Source: Streptomyces brasiliensis | GTDB taxonomy: Bacteria; Actinomycetota; Actinomycetes; Streptomycetales; Streptomycetaceae | Direction: 5' to 3' | NCBI RefSeq assembly: GCF_014647875.1 | Contig: NZ_BMQA01000010.1 | Coordinates: 62,001 to 126,000, forward strand | Length of the DNA: 64,000 bases | In this document: in pieces, positions 41,206 through 50,278 of the stretch | Layout: each line of letters begins with the position of its first letter | Position numbering within the stretch: position 1 is the first letter of the stretch | Position numbers and translations under genes: made by a program | Notes under the pieces: generated by a model | What the model saw: the letters and a program-made list of their open reading frames with translations, nothing else | What the model was told of the DNA's origin: nothing | Databases searched by the model: none

Positions 41206-43905
41206 GTGCCGACGACTCGAAGCGGATCCGAGGGTTTCCCCGACGACCGGGCCGTGAACTTCGTCCTCGGGTTCCCGACAGCGGTGGCTCCCGAGTACCG
41301 GAACCGGTCGAGCCTGGCGTCCAGCCCGCCGCTGTTCGTCCTGCGGGTGCCTGAGACGGGGTACGCGGCCGGTGTGGACCGTGTTGTCGGAGCGCTGCGC
41401 GCCTCGCTCTACGACAACGGCAAACTCGTGCCGTTCGCCCACCTGCCCCCGGAGGATGACTCGGCACTGCTCTCCGAGACCGCCGGAATCCAGCTGTTGT
41501 CCGGCGCTCCGGAGTACATGACGCCCGATCGGTTCCCGCACTTCCGCGTCATGCGGGACCTCGTCACGTACATCCGGCGGAATCCGGACGCCTGGAGACA
41601 GGGCCCGCAGACGCGGAGCCTGCGCTTGTACGCCAGCGAGCAGCGCGCCCAGCGCGGCGGCCTGTTGGGCTTCACCAGGAGGGAGACGGAGGCGCCGGAC
41701 CTCGGCCTCGGCGGGCTCCCGGGCTTCCTGGTGAAGGTCAGCTGGCTCTCGTTCGTGCAGCGGATGCCCAAGTGGCTGTGGGCCTGCTGGACGTCCCGCA
41801 AGGTGATGCGGGGATGGCTGGGGGCGGAGAAGATCGCCGGAGGCGGCAAGAAGCTCTTCCGGGTGATGGATACCGTGGGCGCCGTGTGGGGCGCGCAGCT
41901 GAGCAGGGACCCGAACCACGAGGAAGCGCTCCAGCAGATCGACCGGCTCCTGTTCCGCGCCCTCCTGGAGGACTTGCGCACCCCGGCGATCGGCCGGATC
42001 CGGCCCGGCCGACGGCGCAGGACGGGCCGCCCGGTCCTGCTCGTGGAGCTGCCGCCGCCGGGCACACCGGGCGCCCGTGCCGCCGATCGTTTCCTGCGCT
42101 CCGTGGATGAGGCGCGCGCCACCGCCGGGCCGCCGGGTCCGCTCGTCGTGGCCGTGGGACAGCCGTCCGAGACCCTGCTGGCGGACCTGGACTGTCGTGA
42201 CGAGTTCACGTTCGCGCAGGCGAGTCAGCACCTCGGCCAGAGCGACAAGCCCACGGTCCTGGTGACCTTCACCGAGGAGGCCATGGCCGGCCCGGGGCTG
42301 GACCTGCGCAAGGTCACTCCGCGCACGTTCAAGTTCAGCCGGACGATCCCCACCGGAATCGTGACCTGCGTGACCGTCGTGGCCCTGATCGCCGCGGGCC
42401 TGGTCACACGGAGAGCTCTCACCCCCGACGTGGACCACAGCTGCGTCGGCGGCAGCGAGTCCGTCGCCGAGTCCGCGCGGACCACCCCCGTTCCGGTCGA
42501 CTCCAAGGGCTGGTACGAGGCTGCCGTACGGGAGATCGACGAGCAGAACAAGCGGGCCGAGCAGGCCGCCGCTCAGGGCAGAACCGTGCGGACCGTCGTG
42601 GCATTCGTCTCCAGTGTGCCGACAGACGAGAACGAGACGCGCTTCGACGGCACTATCCCGGAGCTGCGCGGCATCGCGATGTGGCAGAAGAAGGTGCTCG
42701 ACGACGCGGTGTCCAACGACTCGGCCGTACGCTTGCGGGTCGAAGTCCGGCCCACCGGGCGGGCGTTCGCGAACGCCGTGGCGGAGGCGAAGAGGCTCGT
42801 CGCCCGGGTGCGGGACGAGCCCGGTGTCCAGAGCGCCGAGGCTTACGCCAGGGTCGTCGGCGTCCTCGCATACGCGCAGAGCCGGGACGAGACCCGGGAC
42901 GCGCTCCAGGTGCTCGGCGCCGCAAAGATCCCCACGATCGGCACCACAGCGACCGCCGACGAGATGCTGGGCGGCGACGCCAGCCTCAGCTACTGGCCCT
43001 TCACCCCGGCCAACTCCACCGAGGCACGGATCGAGGCGGACTTCGCGAGCGGCCAGAACATCGTGGCCGCCCCCGGCTCCGGCTCCGGCGACAGCTGCTC
43101 CCCCGCCCGCCGCGCCCTCGTCATCGAGAGCTCCGCCGACCTCTACAGCCGCAGCCTCGCGGACAAGTTCCGCGCCGGCTTCCCCGGCGCCTCCCAGGTG
43201 TTCAACTTCAACCAGGACGGCGACTTCGAGCCCGCGCCGCCGGCCGGCGCGACCAGCGTGTCCAGCGCCGACGAACTGGCACGCCAGCTGTGCAAGGCGC
43301 TCAAGGAGCAGCCGGAGTCCGTCGTGTACTGGTCGGCGCGGGCCCGCGACTTCACCGCCTTCATCGACGCCATGGACAACCAGGGCACCTGCATCGGCGA
43401 CGACATCACCGTCCTCGGCGGCAACGAACTCACCAATGTCGCCCAGACCGGCGCCTTCAACAACAAGAACTGGCTGCGTCTGTACTACTCCGCGCACCGG
43501 CAGCCCGCCTCGGACCCGCGCGTCAGCGACAAGACCCGCCAGTTCGTCGACGACTACAACGCGTTTGTGCAGAGCACCACGAAGGGCACCGACCCCTGGG
43601 TCCAGGACGGCCATTCCGCCGTCTCCTACGACGCGTTCCACGTCCTGTCCCAGGCGGTCGACCAGGCCCGTCTGCGCGACGAGTCCGTTTCCCGCGAGTC
43701 CGTCCTCGTCGCCCTCGGCGCAGGCGTCACCTTCAACGGTGCCACCGGCTACGTCTCCTACGACCAGGGCAACAACGCCCCGCCCGTCGACAAGACCCTC
43801 GTCCTGCTCCGCCAGCTCGCGGACCGGACGGAGGCCGTCGTGGTGTGCGGGGCGTACGAGCAGGGCGCGTCGAGCCGCGCGCAGGGACCGCCGTGCTCCC
43901 GTTGA
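41206..43905 (+). CDS. Membrane-tethered periplasmic-binding-fold (type 1) receptor-like protein
   Basis: An 899-aa protein of unusual design. Residues 1-375 are soluble, Arg-rich and mixed alpha/beta with no family I recognise (RPVLLVELPPPGTPGARAAD, GPLVVAVGQPSETLLADL). One transmembrane segment lies at about 382-400. Residues about 430-895 look like a type-1 periplasmic-binding domain of the Leu/Ile/Val family: AKIPTIGTTATADEML, FTPANSTEARIEADF, ALVIESSADLYSRSLADKF and VSYDAFHVLSQAVDQAR. There is no lipobox, kinase or permease domain. GTG 41206 is used; its ribosome site is weak. It sits between decayed DNA and a PH-like gene. A ligand sensor passing information inward is inferred. Confidence 0.7.
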   Translation: MPTTRSGSEGFPDDRAVNFVLGFPTAVAPEYRNRSSLASSPPLFVLRVPETGYAAGVDRVVGALRASLYDNGKLVPFAHLPPEDDSALLSETAGIQLLSGAPEYMTPDRFPHFRVMRDLVTYIRRNPDAWRQGPQTRSLRLYASEQRAQRGGLLGFTRRETEAPDLGLGGLPGFLVKVSWLSFVQRMPKWLWACWTSRKVMRGWLGAEKIAGGGKKLFRVMDTVGAVWGAQLSRDPNHEEALQQIDRLLFRALLEDLRTPAIGRIRPGRRRRTGRPVLLVELPPPGTPGARAADRFLRSVDEARATAGPPGPLVVAVGQPSETLLADLDCRDEFTFAQASQHLGQSDKPTVLVTFTEEAMAGPGLDLRKVTPRTFKFSRTIPTGIVTCVTVVALIAAGLVTRRALTPDVDHSCVGGSESVAESARTTPVPVDSKGWYEAAVREIDEQNKRAEQAAAQGRTVRTVVAFVSSVPTDENETRFDGTIPELRGIAMWQKKVLDDAVSNDSAVRLRVEVRPTGRAFANAVAEAKRLVARVRDEPGVQSAEAYARVVGVLAYAQSRDETRDALQVLGAAKIPTIGTTATADEMLGGDASLSYWPFTPANSTEARIEADFASGQNIVAAPGSGSGDSCSPARRALVIESSADLYSRSLADKFRAGFPGASQVFNFNQDGDFEPAPPAGATSVSSADELARQLCKALKEQPESVVYWSARARDFTAFIDAMDNQGTCIGDDITVLGGNELTNVAQTGAFNNKNWLRLYYSAHRQPASDPRVSDKTRQFVDDYNAFVQSTTKGTDPWVQDGHSAVSYDAFHVLSQAVDQARLRDESVSRESVLVALGAGVTFNGATGYVSYDQGNNAPPVDKTLVLLRQLADRTEAVVVCGAYEQGASSRAQGPPCSR

Positions 43906-44213
43906 GGCGGTTGCATCTCATCGGCGCCCCCGACGAGATCCGCCGGTGCACTGCGGACGATCCGCGCTGCACGCCGCGCTCGACGCTGGAGTCCGCATGG
44001 GCCCGGAACCGGGCGGCGCGCGCTGATGCTCCAGGGACGTTGATGGTCGGGTCTCCGAAGACGGCGGGCGGTCCTGCGCCGTGCTCCGGCATGGCTGCTC
44101 GCGGAGATGCACGCCGCCGATGAAGTCCGCCTCGGCCTGGCGAACGGCCAGGAATGCCCGCGCGATATCCGGCTCCCATCCGGACGAGGGAGGGTGGGAG
44201 GGAGGAGCGAGCG
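43906..44213. other. Intergenic region without a recognised gene
   Basis: No frame shows convincing homology or codon bias. It ends with a very purine-rich ribosome-site region (GGGAGGGAGGAG, 44197-44208) for the next gene. Confidence 0.4.
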
Positions 44214-44693
44214 ATGGCGCGGATGTTCGTCGACGGCGACGACCTGGTCGTACACCTGTCGTGGCGGGAAAAGGCAGCCGCCCGCCGCGGCGACGTGCGT
44301 GTGCCGCTGACGGCGGTGTGCCGGGTGACGGTCGAAACCGACTGGTGGCGCGCCCTGCGCGGAGCCCGCCGGCGCGGCCTCTGGATTCCCGGGGCCCGGT
44401 GCATCGGCACGCGCAGCCACCACGCGGGGATGGACTTCGTGGCCGTGCGGCCCGGCAGACCCGTTGTGTGCGTCGAATTGCGGCCCGCTGCCCCCTTCCG
44501 TCTTCTCGCCGTATCCGCGCCGACCCGTGGGGAGGCCAGTGCCACGGCTCAATGGCTCGGCCGAACCGCACCGAAGATCGACACATCCACGCCTTGTCGG
44601 CAGCCGCTTCCGGTGCCCGAGGAGAACTCTGAGGGGAGCACGTCCTACTGCCTGACCGCCAGGAGGCGTGACGACCGGAATCATCCAGGCTGA
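44214..44693 (+). CDS. Small protein, possibly PH-like
   Basis: A 159-aa cytoplasmic protein. Residues 1-105 are a beta-rich domain (MFVDGDDLVVHLSWREKAAA, VPLTAVCRVTVETDWWRAL, GMDFVAVRPGRPVVCVELR) resembling the bacterial PH-like proteins common in streptomycetes. The final 40 residues are low-complexity. ATG 44214 follows a strong GGAGGGAGGAG. It may be co-transcribed with the receptor gene, 308 bp upstream. Function unknown. Confidence 0.6.
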   Translation: MARMFVDGDDLVVHLSWREKAAARRGDVRVPLTAVCRVTVETDWWRALRGARRRGLWIPGARCIGTRSHHAGMDFVAVRPGRPVVCVELRPAAPFRLLAVSAPTRGEASATAQWLGRTAPKIDTSTPCRQPLPVPEENSEGSTSYCLTARRRDDRNHPG

Positions 44694-44759
44694 TCCACGG
44701 CGTCCAGGACAACGTACGAGCCGCAGTCCAGAACCAGCGCCCAGCCACCCAGCCCGCCG

Positions 44760-45056
44760 CTACCGCTGGGGAATGGTGAGTTCACGGCCGCGGTAGAAGG
44801 CCTCCCGCTCCTCGACGACGTAGGGGGCCATGGCCGCACGCCGCTGCGCCTCCGGCTCGGAGGCCCGCCAGGAGTCGCATGCCTCCTTGGAGTCCCAGAA
44901 CGACACCCCGGTGATCTCCTGTCCGTCCTCGGACCAGTACGCGAAAGCGCGGCGCAGGGCCTGCGGGTAGGGGGCCGGCTGCCACGCCCTCTCGAAGTCC
45001 TCCAGGGTGCCGGGCCGAAGGCGGCGCGTCGTCACCCAGACAAAGTGTTCCTCCAT
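44760..45056 (-). CDS. ABM-domain (antibiotic biosynthesis monooxygenase-like) small protein
   Basis: A 98-aa protein with the ferredoxin-like ABM fold: an initial strand FVWVTTRRLRPGTLEDFERAW, a central QEITGVSFWDSKEACDSW and a final VVEEREAFYRGREL. Members include cofactor-free monooxygenases and haem-degrading enzymes; many small ones have no known role. AGGAGG lies 6 nt before ATG 45056. It stands alone between oppositely oriented genes. Confidence 0.75.
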   Translation of the reverse strand: MEEHFVWVTTRRLRPGTLEDFERAWQPAPYPQALRRAFAYWSEDGQEITGVSFWDSKEACDSWRASEPEAQRRAAMAPYVVEEREAFYRGRELTIPQR

Positions 45057-45243
45057 CGCCGCCTCCTGCGCGAGCCCGGTTCGGCCTGGTTGGCCCTCTT
45101 CGACCACCGTAGGTCCCAAACACCGCTTGTGCCTGCGTGGCGATCGTGGCGCTGCCGAGAATCCCTGGCCGGGTTCCGGGTCGCGGTCCTGTCGGCACTG
45201 ATGGCATCGGACGTTTCCGGTCCCGGGAGCCGGAGGCGGACAC

Positions 45244-46446
45244 TTGAAGAGGTGGTGCAGACGCCGGATGCGGCTGTCGGCGGTGATGGCGATGAAGGGT
45301 ACGGTCCGGCTCGGAAGTGTTCGTGGGGTGGCGGTGCGGGCGCACTGGAGTGTGCCGCTGATCATGCTGCTCTTCGCGTACGGACTGGCCGACCGGACAC
45401 TGCCCGGATACGCGCCGGGCCTGGCGCCGGTGGTGTACGCGGTCGCTGGAGTGGTCGGTGCCGTGCTGTTGCTGGCGAGTCTGGTGGTGCACGAGGCGGC
45501 GCATGCGCTGACTGCCCGCCGAGCGGGGATGTCCGTGCGTGACGTGACCCTGTGGGCGCTCGGTGGCCTGACCCGCATGGACCGGCCGACCACAGCACGG
45601 GCGGCCTTCACGGTCGCCGTCAGCGGGCCGCTCGCCAGCCTGTTGCTCGGTGGCGTCGGGCTGGGTGCGGCGGCCGCGGTTCAGGCGGCGCCGGGCTGGC
45701 GGATTCTGGTTGCGGTGCTGGGCTGGTTCGGTGGCACCAACCTGCTGCTGGGCGTCTTCAACCTGCTGCCCGCCGCGCCCCTGGACGGAGGCCGGGTGCT
45801 CCTGGCGGCACTGTGGTGGCGTACGGGGGACCGCGAGCGGGCTCAGCGGGCGGCCGGGCGCAGCGGGCAGGTCGTCGGCATCGCGCTGGCCGTTGTGGGG
45901 TGGCTGGCGTTCGCGAGGGGGATGACGGGCGGCTTGTGGCTGATGATCGTCGGCGCGTTCGTGGGGGGTGCCGCCGCGGCCGAACGACGGTGGGCGGAGC
46001 TGGTCACAGCTCTGCGCGGGGTGCGGGTGGAAGAGGCGATGACCAGTCCGGTGCTCACTGGTCGAGACTGGCTGACCGTGGACCGCTTCCTGTCCGAGAC
46101 GGCACCTCGGTCGGGCCGCTCGGTGCTGGCGTTGCTGGACTTCGACGGCCGTCCCAGCGGTGTCGTACGGCTGCGACGGCTGACCAACGTGCCGCCCGGG
46201 CAGCAGCAGTCGGTGCGCGTACGGGACCTCGCGACCCCGCTGTCCGCGTGCACGGTCGCCGCACCGGACGAACTGCTGACCTCCGTGCTGGAGCGCCTCG
46301 GCACCGGGAGCGGACTGCCCGTCCTGGTCCTGGAGGACGACCGGCTGCGCGGGATCGTCACCGCGCACGACATCGACCGTGCTCGCCAGTGCCGGTCAGC
46401 TCCCCCGCGCTCCGGGACGCCACTCCTGCCTCCGGGCAGTCCGTAG
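45244..46446 (+). CDS. Site-2 protease (M50) with CBS domains
   Basis: A 400-aa intramembrane metalloprotease. The zinc motif is H83-E84-AA-H87 within a transmembrane segment, and NLLPAAPLDGGRVLLA provides the third ligand Asp. About six hydrophobic segments cover 35-230. After that come CBS motifs (VEEAMTSPVLTGRDWLTVD, GLPVLVLEDDRLRGIVTAHD), which likely bind a nucleotide and regulate cleavage. Such Rip1/SpoIVFB-like proteins cut membrane anti-sigma factors or signal-peptide remnants. TTG 45244 was kept because GGAGG lies 7 nt before it; ATG 45286 or 45292 are alternatives. Confidence 0.87.
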   Translation: MKRWCRRRMRLSAVMAMKGTVRLGSVRGVAVRAHWSVPLIMLLFAYGLADRTLPGYAPGLAPVVYAVAGVVGAVLLLASLVVHEAAHALTARRAGMSVRDVTLWALGGLTRMDRPTTARAAFTVAVSGPLASLLLGGVGLGAAAAVQAAPGWRILVAVLGWFGGTNLLLGVFNLLPAAPLDGGRVLLAALWWRTGDRERAQRAAGRSGQVVGIALAVVGWLAFARGMTGGLWLMIVGAFVGGAAAAERRWAELVTALRGVRVEEAMTSPVLTGRDWLTVDRFLSETAPRSGRSVLALLDFDGRPSGVVRLRRLTNVPPGQQQSVRVRDLATPLSACTVAAPDELLTSVLERLGTGSGLPVLVLEDDRLRGIVTAHDIDRARQCRSAPPRSGTPLLPPGSP

Positions 46447-46586
46447 CCGCCGCTGATCGATCCGATCCAGTTCAGAGGCGTCCACCGACCCCACACTGCT
46501 GGGACTTTTCAGTGACTTTCAGCGCTGTCCGAGGGACTTCCGAGGGATTTTTGGCCGCCCAACGAGGCAAGCCCACGAAAGACCCG

Positions 46587-46618
46587 AAAGGGCCTCCGTC
46601 CCAGATCAGAGGCCCTTT
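46587..46618. terminator. 10-bp perfect hairpin
   Basis: AAAGGGCCTC (46587-46596) pairs exactly with GAGGCCCTTT (46609-46618) around a 12-nt loop. It lies between the convergent site-2 protease and msrB genes and ends in a short T run on each strand. Confidence 0.75.
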
Positions 46619-46742
46619 GCAAGGCAAAGTCGCAGGTAGCGGCGGACGAGTCGGGCGGTACGCCGGGTTTTGGCCCCTTCAAGGACGTGCCATAGAGCCG
46701 ATCCCGGTCACCCCCGAAGGCGCGCCGTCGATGAAGTACGCG
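46619..46742. other. Gap between the terminator and msrB
   Basis: Together with 46447-46586 this forms a 296-bp gap. Apart from the hairpin I see no gene, tRNA or recognisable attachment site in it. Confidence 0.4.
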
Positions 46743-47150
46743 TCAGTCCTCGTCCGGCGTCAGCCGCAGCGAAATGCTGTTGATGCAGTAGCGCTGGTCG
46801 GTCGGGGTCGGATACCCCTCCCCCTCGAACACGTGCCCGAGGTGCGATCCGCACCGGGCACACCGCACCTCGGTCCGCACCATCCCGTGCGAACGGTCCT
46901 CGATCACCTCCACGGCGTCGGTGTCCTTCGGGTCGTAGAAGGACGGCCAGCCGCAGTGCGACTCGAACTTGGTGCCCGAGGTGAACAGTTCGGCACCGCA
47001 GGCGCGGCAGGAGTAGACGCCCTTGGTCTTGGTCCCGGTGTACTCACCGGTGAAGGCGGGCTCGGTGGCGGCTTGGCGCAGCACGGCGTACTCGGCCGGG
47101 GTCAGCTCCTCGCGCCACTGCTCGTCCGGCTTGTCGACGTCGTACGACAT
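46743..47150 (-). CDS. msrB: Peptide-methionine (R)-S-oxide reductase MsrB
   Basis: A 135-aa enzyme that reduces methionine-R-sulfoxide in oxidised proteins. The structural zinc ligands are C48/C51 and C97/C100 (two CxxC), the substrate-binding segment is SHCGWPSFYDP and the catalytic Cys is C122 in RYCINS. Length is normal. ATG 47150 gives MSYDVDKPDEQWREEL. The murC gene ends 15 bp before it on the same strand, so both may share a transcript. A mutilated second copy lies at 40618-40790. Confidence 0.95.
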   Translation of the reverse strand: MSYDVDKPDEQWREELTPAEYAVLRQAATEPAFTGEYTGTKTKGVYSCRACGAELFTSGTKFESHCGWPSFYDPKDTDAVEVIEDRSHGMVRTEVRCARCGSHLGHVFEGEGYPTPTDQRYCINSISLRLTPDED

Positions 47151-47165
47151 GGATCTTCAGCCCCT

Positions 47166-48557
47166 TCACTGCTCCGACAGGCGGTCCAGAATCAGCGGGC
47201 CCAGGTCGGTCACGTCGCCCGCGCCCATGGTGAGAACGAGATCGCCCACCCGCGCCATTCCCGCGATCACGGCGGGGGCCTCGGACTTGTCGTGTACGGC
47301 CGTGACGTCGGCGCCCGCCGCACGCGCCGCCTCGATGATCAGGTCGCTGGTGACGCCGGGGATCGGGTCCTCGCGGGCCGGGTAGATGTCGAGGACGACC
47401 GACGCGTCCGCCAGGGCCAGCGCCTGGGCCATCTCCTTGCCCAGCTCCTGGGTGCGGGAGAACAGGTGCGGCTGGAAGAGGACCAGGATGCGGGCGTCAC
47501 CGGCGGCCGCGCGCATCGCCTCCAGGTCGGCGGTCATCTCAGTGGGGTGGTGCGCGTACGAGTCGACGACCTGCACACCGGCCGCCTCGCCCTTCAGCTG
47601 CAGGCGCCGCTTGACCCCTGTGTACGCGGCCAGTGCGGGCGCCAGCTCCGCGGCCGGCACACCGAGCGCCGCGCCCGCGGCCAGCGCGGCGACGGCATTG
47701 TGCGCGTAGTGCCGGCCCGGGACCGACACGGTGAAGGTGAGCTCCGAACCGTCCAGAAGAACGGTCACCTCGCTCTTCAGCCCCTGTGGCACGACCGACA
47801 GGACCCGCACGTCGGCGTCCTCGGCCTCGCCGTACGTCACCGTACGGACCTTCCCGGCAAGGCGCCGGGTCAGCTCCCGCGCACCCTCGTGATCGGCGGA
47901 GATCACCAGCGTGCCGCCGGGCACGATCCGGCCCGCGAAGGTCTCGAAGGACTCGTAGATCTCGTCCATCGAGGCGTAGTTGGCGTGGTGGTCCAGCTCC
48001 ACGTTGAGGACGATGGCGACCTCGGGCGCGTACTTGTGGAAGCTGCGGTCCGATTCGTCGGCCTCGGCGACGAAGATCTCGCCGTCGCCGTGCAGGGCGT
48101 TCGAGCCGGGGGCGTCCAGGTCGCCGCCGATGGCGTACGAGGGGTTCAGCCCCAGCTCGGTCAGCGACACGGCCAGCATGGAGGTCGTGGTTGTCTTGCC
48201 GTGGGTACCCGCGACCGCGATCGGCCGCAGACCGCCCATCAGCGAGGCCAGGGCGTCCGAGCGATGCACCACGGGAACGCCCAGCTCCGCCGCACGGACG
48301 AGCTCCGGATTGTCCTCCCGGATCGCCGACGACACGACGACACAGCCGGCGTCGTCGGCGAGATGCCCGGCGGCGTGCCCGATGTGCACGGTCACCCCCA
48401 GCGCACGCAGCGCCTCGGCGGTCGCCGACTCCTTGGCATCACTGCCGGCCACCTTGGCTCCACGCTGCGCGAGGATCTTCGCGATACCGGACATCCCGGC
48501 CCCGCCGATCCCGATGAAGTGCGGTCGGTCCATGGCGGTAGGAAGGCCGGGTGCCAT
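47166..48557 (-). CDS. murC: UDP-N-acetylmuramate--L-alanine ligase MurC
   Basis: A 463-aa essential cytoplasmic enzyme that adds L-alanine to UDP-MurNAc with ATP, the first step of the stem peptide. The N-terminal nucleotide-fold motif is FIGIGGAGMSGIAKIL, the ATP loop AGTHGKTTTTSM, the Mur-ligase metal segment VAEADESDRSF and LNVELDHHANY, and the substrate segment VVDSYAHHPTEM. Length fits. ATG 48557 is used; ATG 48533 would leave MDRPHFIGIGG and is possible. In many bacteria murC is in the dcw cluster, but streptomycetes have it elsewhere, as here next to msrB. Confidence 0.95.
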   Translation of the reverse strand: MAPGLPTAMDRPHFIGIGGAGMSGIAKILAQRGAKVAGSDAKESATAEALRALGVTVHIGHAAGHLADDAGCVVVSSAIREDNPELVRAAELGVPVVHRSDALASLMGGLRPIAVAGTHGKTTTTSMLAVSLTELGLNPSYAIGGDLDAPGSNALHGDGEIFVAEADESDRSFHKYAPEVAIVLNVELDHHANYASMDEIYESFETFAGRIVPGGTLVISADHEGARELTRRLAGKVRTVTYGEAEDADVRVLSVVPQGLKSEVTVLLDGSELTFTVSVPGRHYAHNAVAALAAGAALGVPAAELAPALAAYTGVKRRLQLKGEAAGVQVVDSYAHHPTEMTADLEAMRAAAGDARILVLFQPHLFSRTQELGKEMAQALALADASVVLDIYPAREDPIPGVTSDLIIEAARAAGADVTAVHDKSEAPAVIAGMARVGDLVLTMGAGDVTDLGPLILDRLSEQ

Positions 48558-48736
48558 GCATGTCTCCCCAGGTACGGTGCGATCGGAGCAGGCCTAGCCT
48601 ATGCGCTGCAGCACCGGGGGCCGTGCAAGGGGCGCGGGGCCGTAACGATGTGCGGCTCGGCCGCGTGGACGCGAACGACCACGACGGCCCCGCACCCGCC
48701 ATCGCACCACACCCCCGACGGCGTCCGGGCCTACCG

Positions 48737-49210
48737 CTACGCCTTGCTGTGCGAGAACAGCTTCAACACCGGCACCCCCACCTTGTGCCGGGCCCGAGAC
48801 GCCCAGTCCCGGTGGAAGAACTCCTCCACGTAATGAGGGTCGGTCAGCACGATGACCTCATCCGCCCCGACCTCCCCCACGAGCGTCTTCAACGCGTCGA
48901 GCGGATGATCCTCGACGAGTCTCCCCTCGGCCTGACTGCCCACCGCCCGCAGAGCCGTCAGTGAAACCGCCAGCGCCTGCTCGGCCGGCTCCTTCGCCGC
49001 GGCCCCCTCCGGCGTCTCCCCCTCCCGCGCGGCGTCGTCCAGTTCGCCGAGGGCGATGTCGTCGATGGCCCGCAGCAGCCGGTCGGCCTGGTCCCCGCGG
49101 GGCTGGAGCAGCACATGGAACGAGACGGGCTCGTCTCCGTGCAACGTGCTGACGAACTCCACGTCGGCGGACGTCAGGGCCTTCTCGATCATCAGTACGC
49201 TTGTGAACAC
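48737..49210 (-). CDS. Conserved actinobacterial protein of unknown function
   Basis: A 157-aa cytoplasmic protein. VFTSVLMIEKALTSADVEFV at the start and GADEVIVLTDPHYVEEFFHRDWA near the end are highly conserved in streptomycetes (recalled). The overall pattern of strands and helices resembles a Rossmann-like or USP-like fold. Some database entries call it an indole-3-glycerol phosphate synthase, but it lacks that enzyme's barrel motifs and length. AAGGAG lies 12 nt before GTG 49210. It lies upstream of murC on the same strand. Confidence 0.8.
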   Translation of the reverse strand: MFTSVLMIEKALTSADVEFVSTLHGDEPVSFHVLLQPRGDQADRLLRAIDDIALGELDDAAREGETPEGAAAKEPAEQALAVSLTALRAVGSQAEGRLVEDHPLDALKTLVGEVGADEVIVLTDPHYVEEFFHRDWASRARHKVGVPVLKLFSHSKA

Positions 49211-49365
49211 CAGCGCCCCATTCTCCTTCGAGGACCCGCGGGCCCTCAATCCTCCGTGGGCCGTGTCAGGCCCTGCGGAAACCATCCTGCCCCGTGATCG
49301 CACGGGTTCTGCCGGAGATTAGTGTGCCCGGCAGAAGCCAAGCGGAACGATATATTCCGATTAAT

Positions 49366-50241
49366 TCAGGACCGACGGTACCGACCGAACAGAAACCCGG
49401 CCTCTTCCAGCAGAGACACCAGTTCGAAGTGCAGGGGTACGGATACCGACGGCCCCCCGGAGATCCGCTGCGCCCCGCCCGCGACGAGCAGCGGAGAGAG
49501 GGTCAGACACAGCTCGTCGAGCACCCCGGCGCCGACGAACTGCCCGAGCAGCCGGGGCCCGCCCTCGGTGAGCAACCGGGTGTGGCCCAGGCCGGCGAGG
49601 ATCCGTACGGCGCGTGCCGGGTCCACCCCGGTCCCGTCACCCGCGATCACCACCCGCGCGCCCGCCTTCTCGGCCGCGGCGACACGGTCCGGGGCAGCGG
49701 CGGCGCCGGTCAGGATCAGGGTGGGCACCAGCGGCGAGGTGTACAGCGGGAGCGAGAAGTCCAGGTCCAGACTCGCGCTGACGACCGCGATCACCGGCGC
49801 CGGCCCCTGTCCCGCCGCATCCCGGGCCGCAGCGAATTCCGCACGCGCGCGTGCCGGGCGGTAGCCCTCCTGCCGTACCGTTTCCGCGCCCACGACCACG
49901 ACATCCGCCAGCGCCCTCAGCGTGCCGAAGATCCGCATGTCGGCCGCGCTGGAGATACCGGCGGACCGGCCGTCGTGCTGGGCGGCACCGTCGAGCGTGG
50001 ACACCATGTTCCCGCGCAGCCAGGGCTCACGGGCTGCGGACTCGGGGTACGCATAGGCGGCGGCCAGCTCGTCGAGCCCCCACTCACGGTCAGCGAGCCC
50101 GGCCGTAGCGCCGGTACCGCCCGCACCTCCCGCTCCTAGGGCCCCGGCCACCCCGCCGACGCCCCTCACCCCCTCTTCCTCCGCGCCCCCGCCGGAGGCC
50201 TGGGCTGCTGTTTCGTCGGTCACAGGGAACAGGCGTCGCAT
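49366..50241 (-). CDS. RibD C-terminal-type (pyrimidine reductase) family protein
   Basis: A 291-aa reductase of the RibD/DHFR-like fold. NMVSTLDGAAQHDGRSAGIS and VVVGAETVRQEGYRP are the NADPH- and substrate-binding segments of this family, and LLTEGGPRLLGQFVGAGVLDELCLTLSP is the diagnostic C-terminal motif. Bacterial RibD proteins reduce a riboflavin-precursor pyrimidine, but stand-alone members lacking a deaminase domain are often uncharacterised. A Gly/Ala-rich insertion sits near residues 15-45. ATG 50241 is used; only 37 bp separates it from the divergent zapE-like gene, so promoters must overlap. Confidence 0.85.
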   Translation of the reverse strand: MRRLFPVTDETAAQASGGGAEEEGVRGVGGVAGALGAGGAGGTGATAGLADREWGLDELAAAYAYPESAAREPWLRGNMVSTLDGAAQHDGRSAGISSAADMRIFGTLRALADVVVVGAETVRQEGYRPARARAEFAAARDAAGQGPAPVIAVVSASLDLDFSLPLYTSPLVPTLILTGAAAAPDRVAAAEKAGARVVIAGDGTGVDPARAVRILAGLGHTRLLTEGGPRLLGQFVGAGVLDELCLTLSPLLVAGGAQRISGGPSVSVPLHFELVSLLEEAGFLFGRYRRS

Positions 50242-50278
50242 GCCGTGCAGTGTGACACGGCGCTTAGCATGGGGAACC

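Noticed and set aside
46447..46742. Possible tRNA or attachment site between the site-2 protease and msrB
   Set aside because: No cloverleaf, CCA end or T-loop consensus was found; the only structure is an ordinary terminator-like hairpin.
45552..48833. A 1093-codon plus-strand open frame running antisense through msrB and murC
   Set aside because: It covers two well-defined genes on the other strand, reads as low-complexity Arg/Gly/Val sequence without domains, and is the usual by-product of high third-position G/C.
48737..49210. Indole-3-glycerol phosphate synthase
   Set aside because: The name is sometimes attached to this family, but at 157 aa it is far too short and lacks the TIM-barrel motifs of TrpC.
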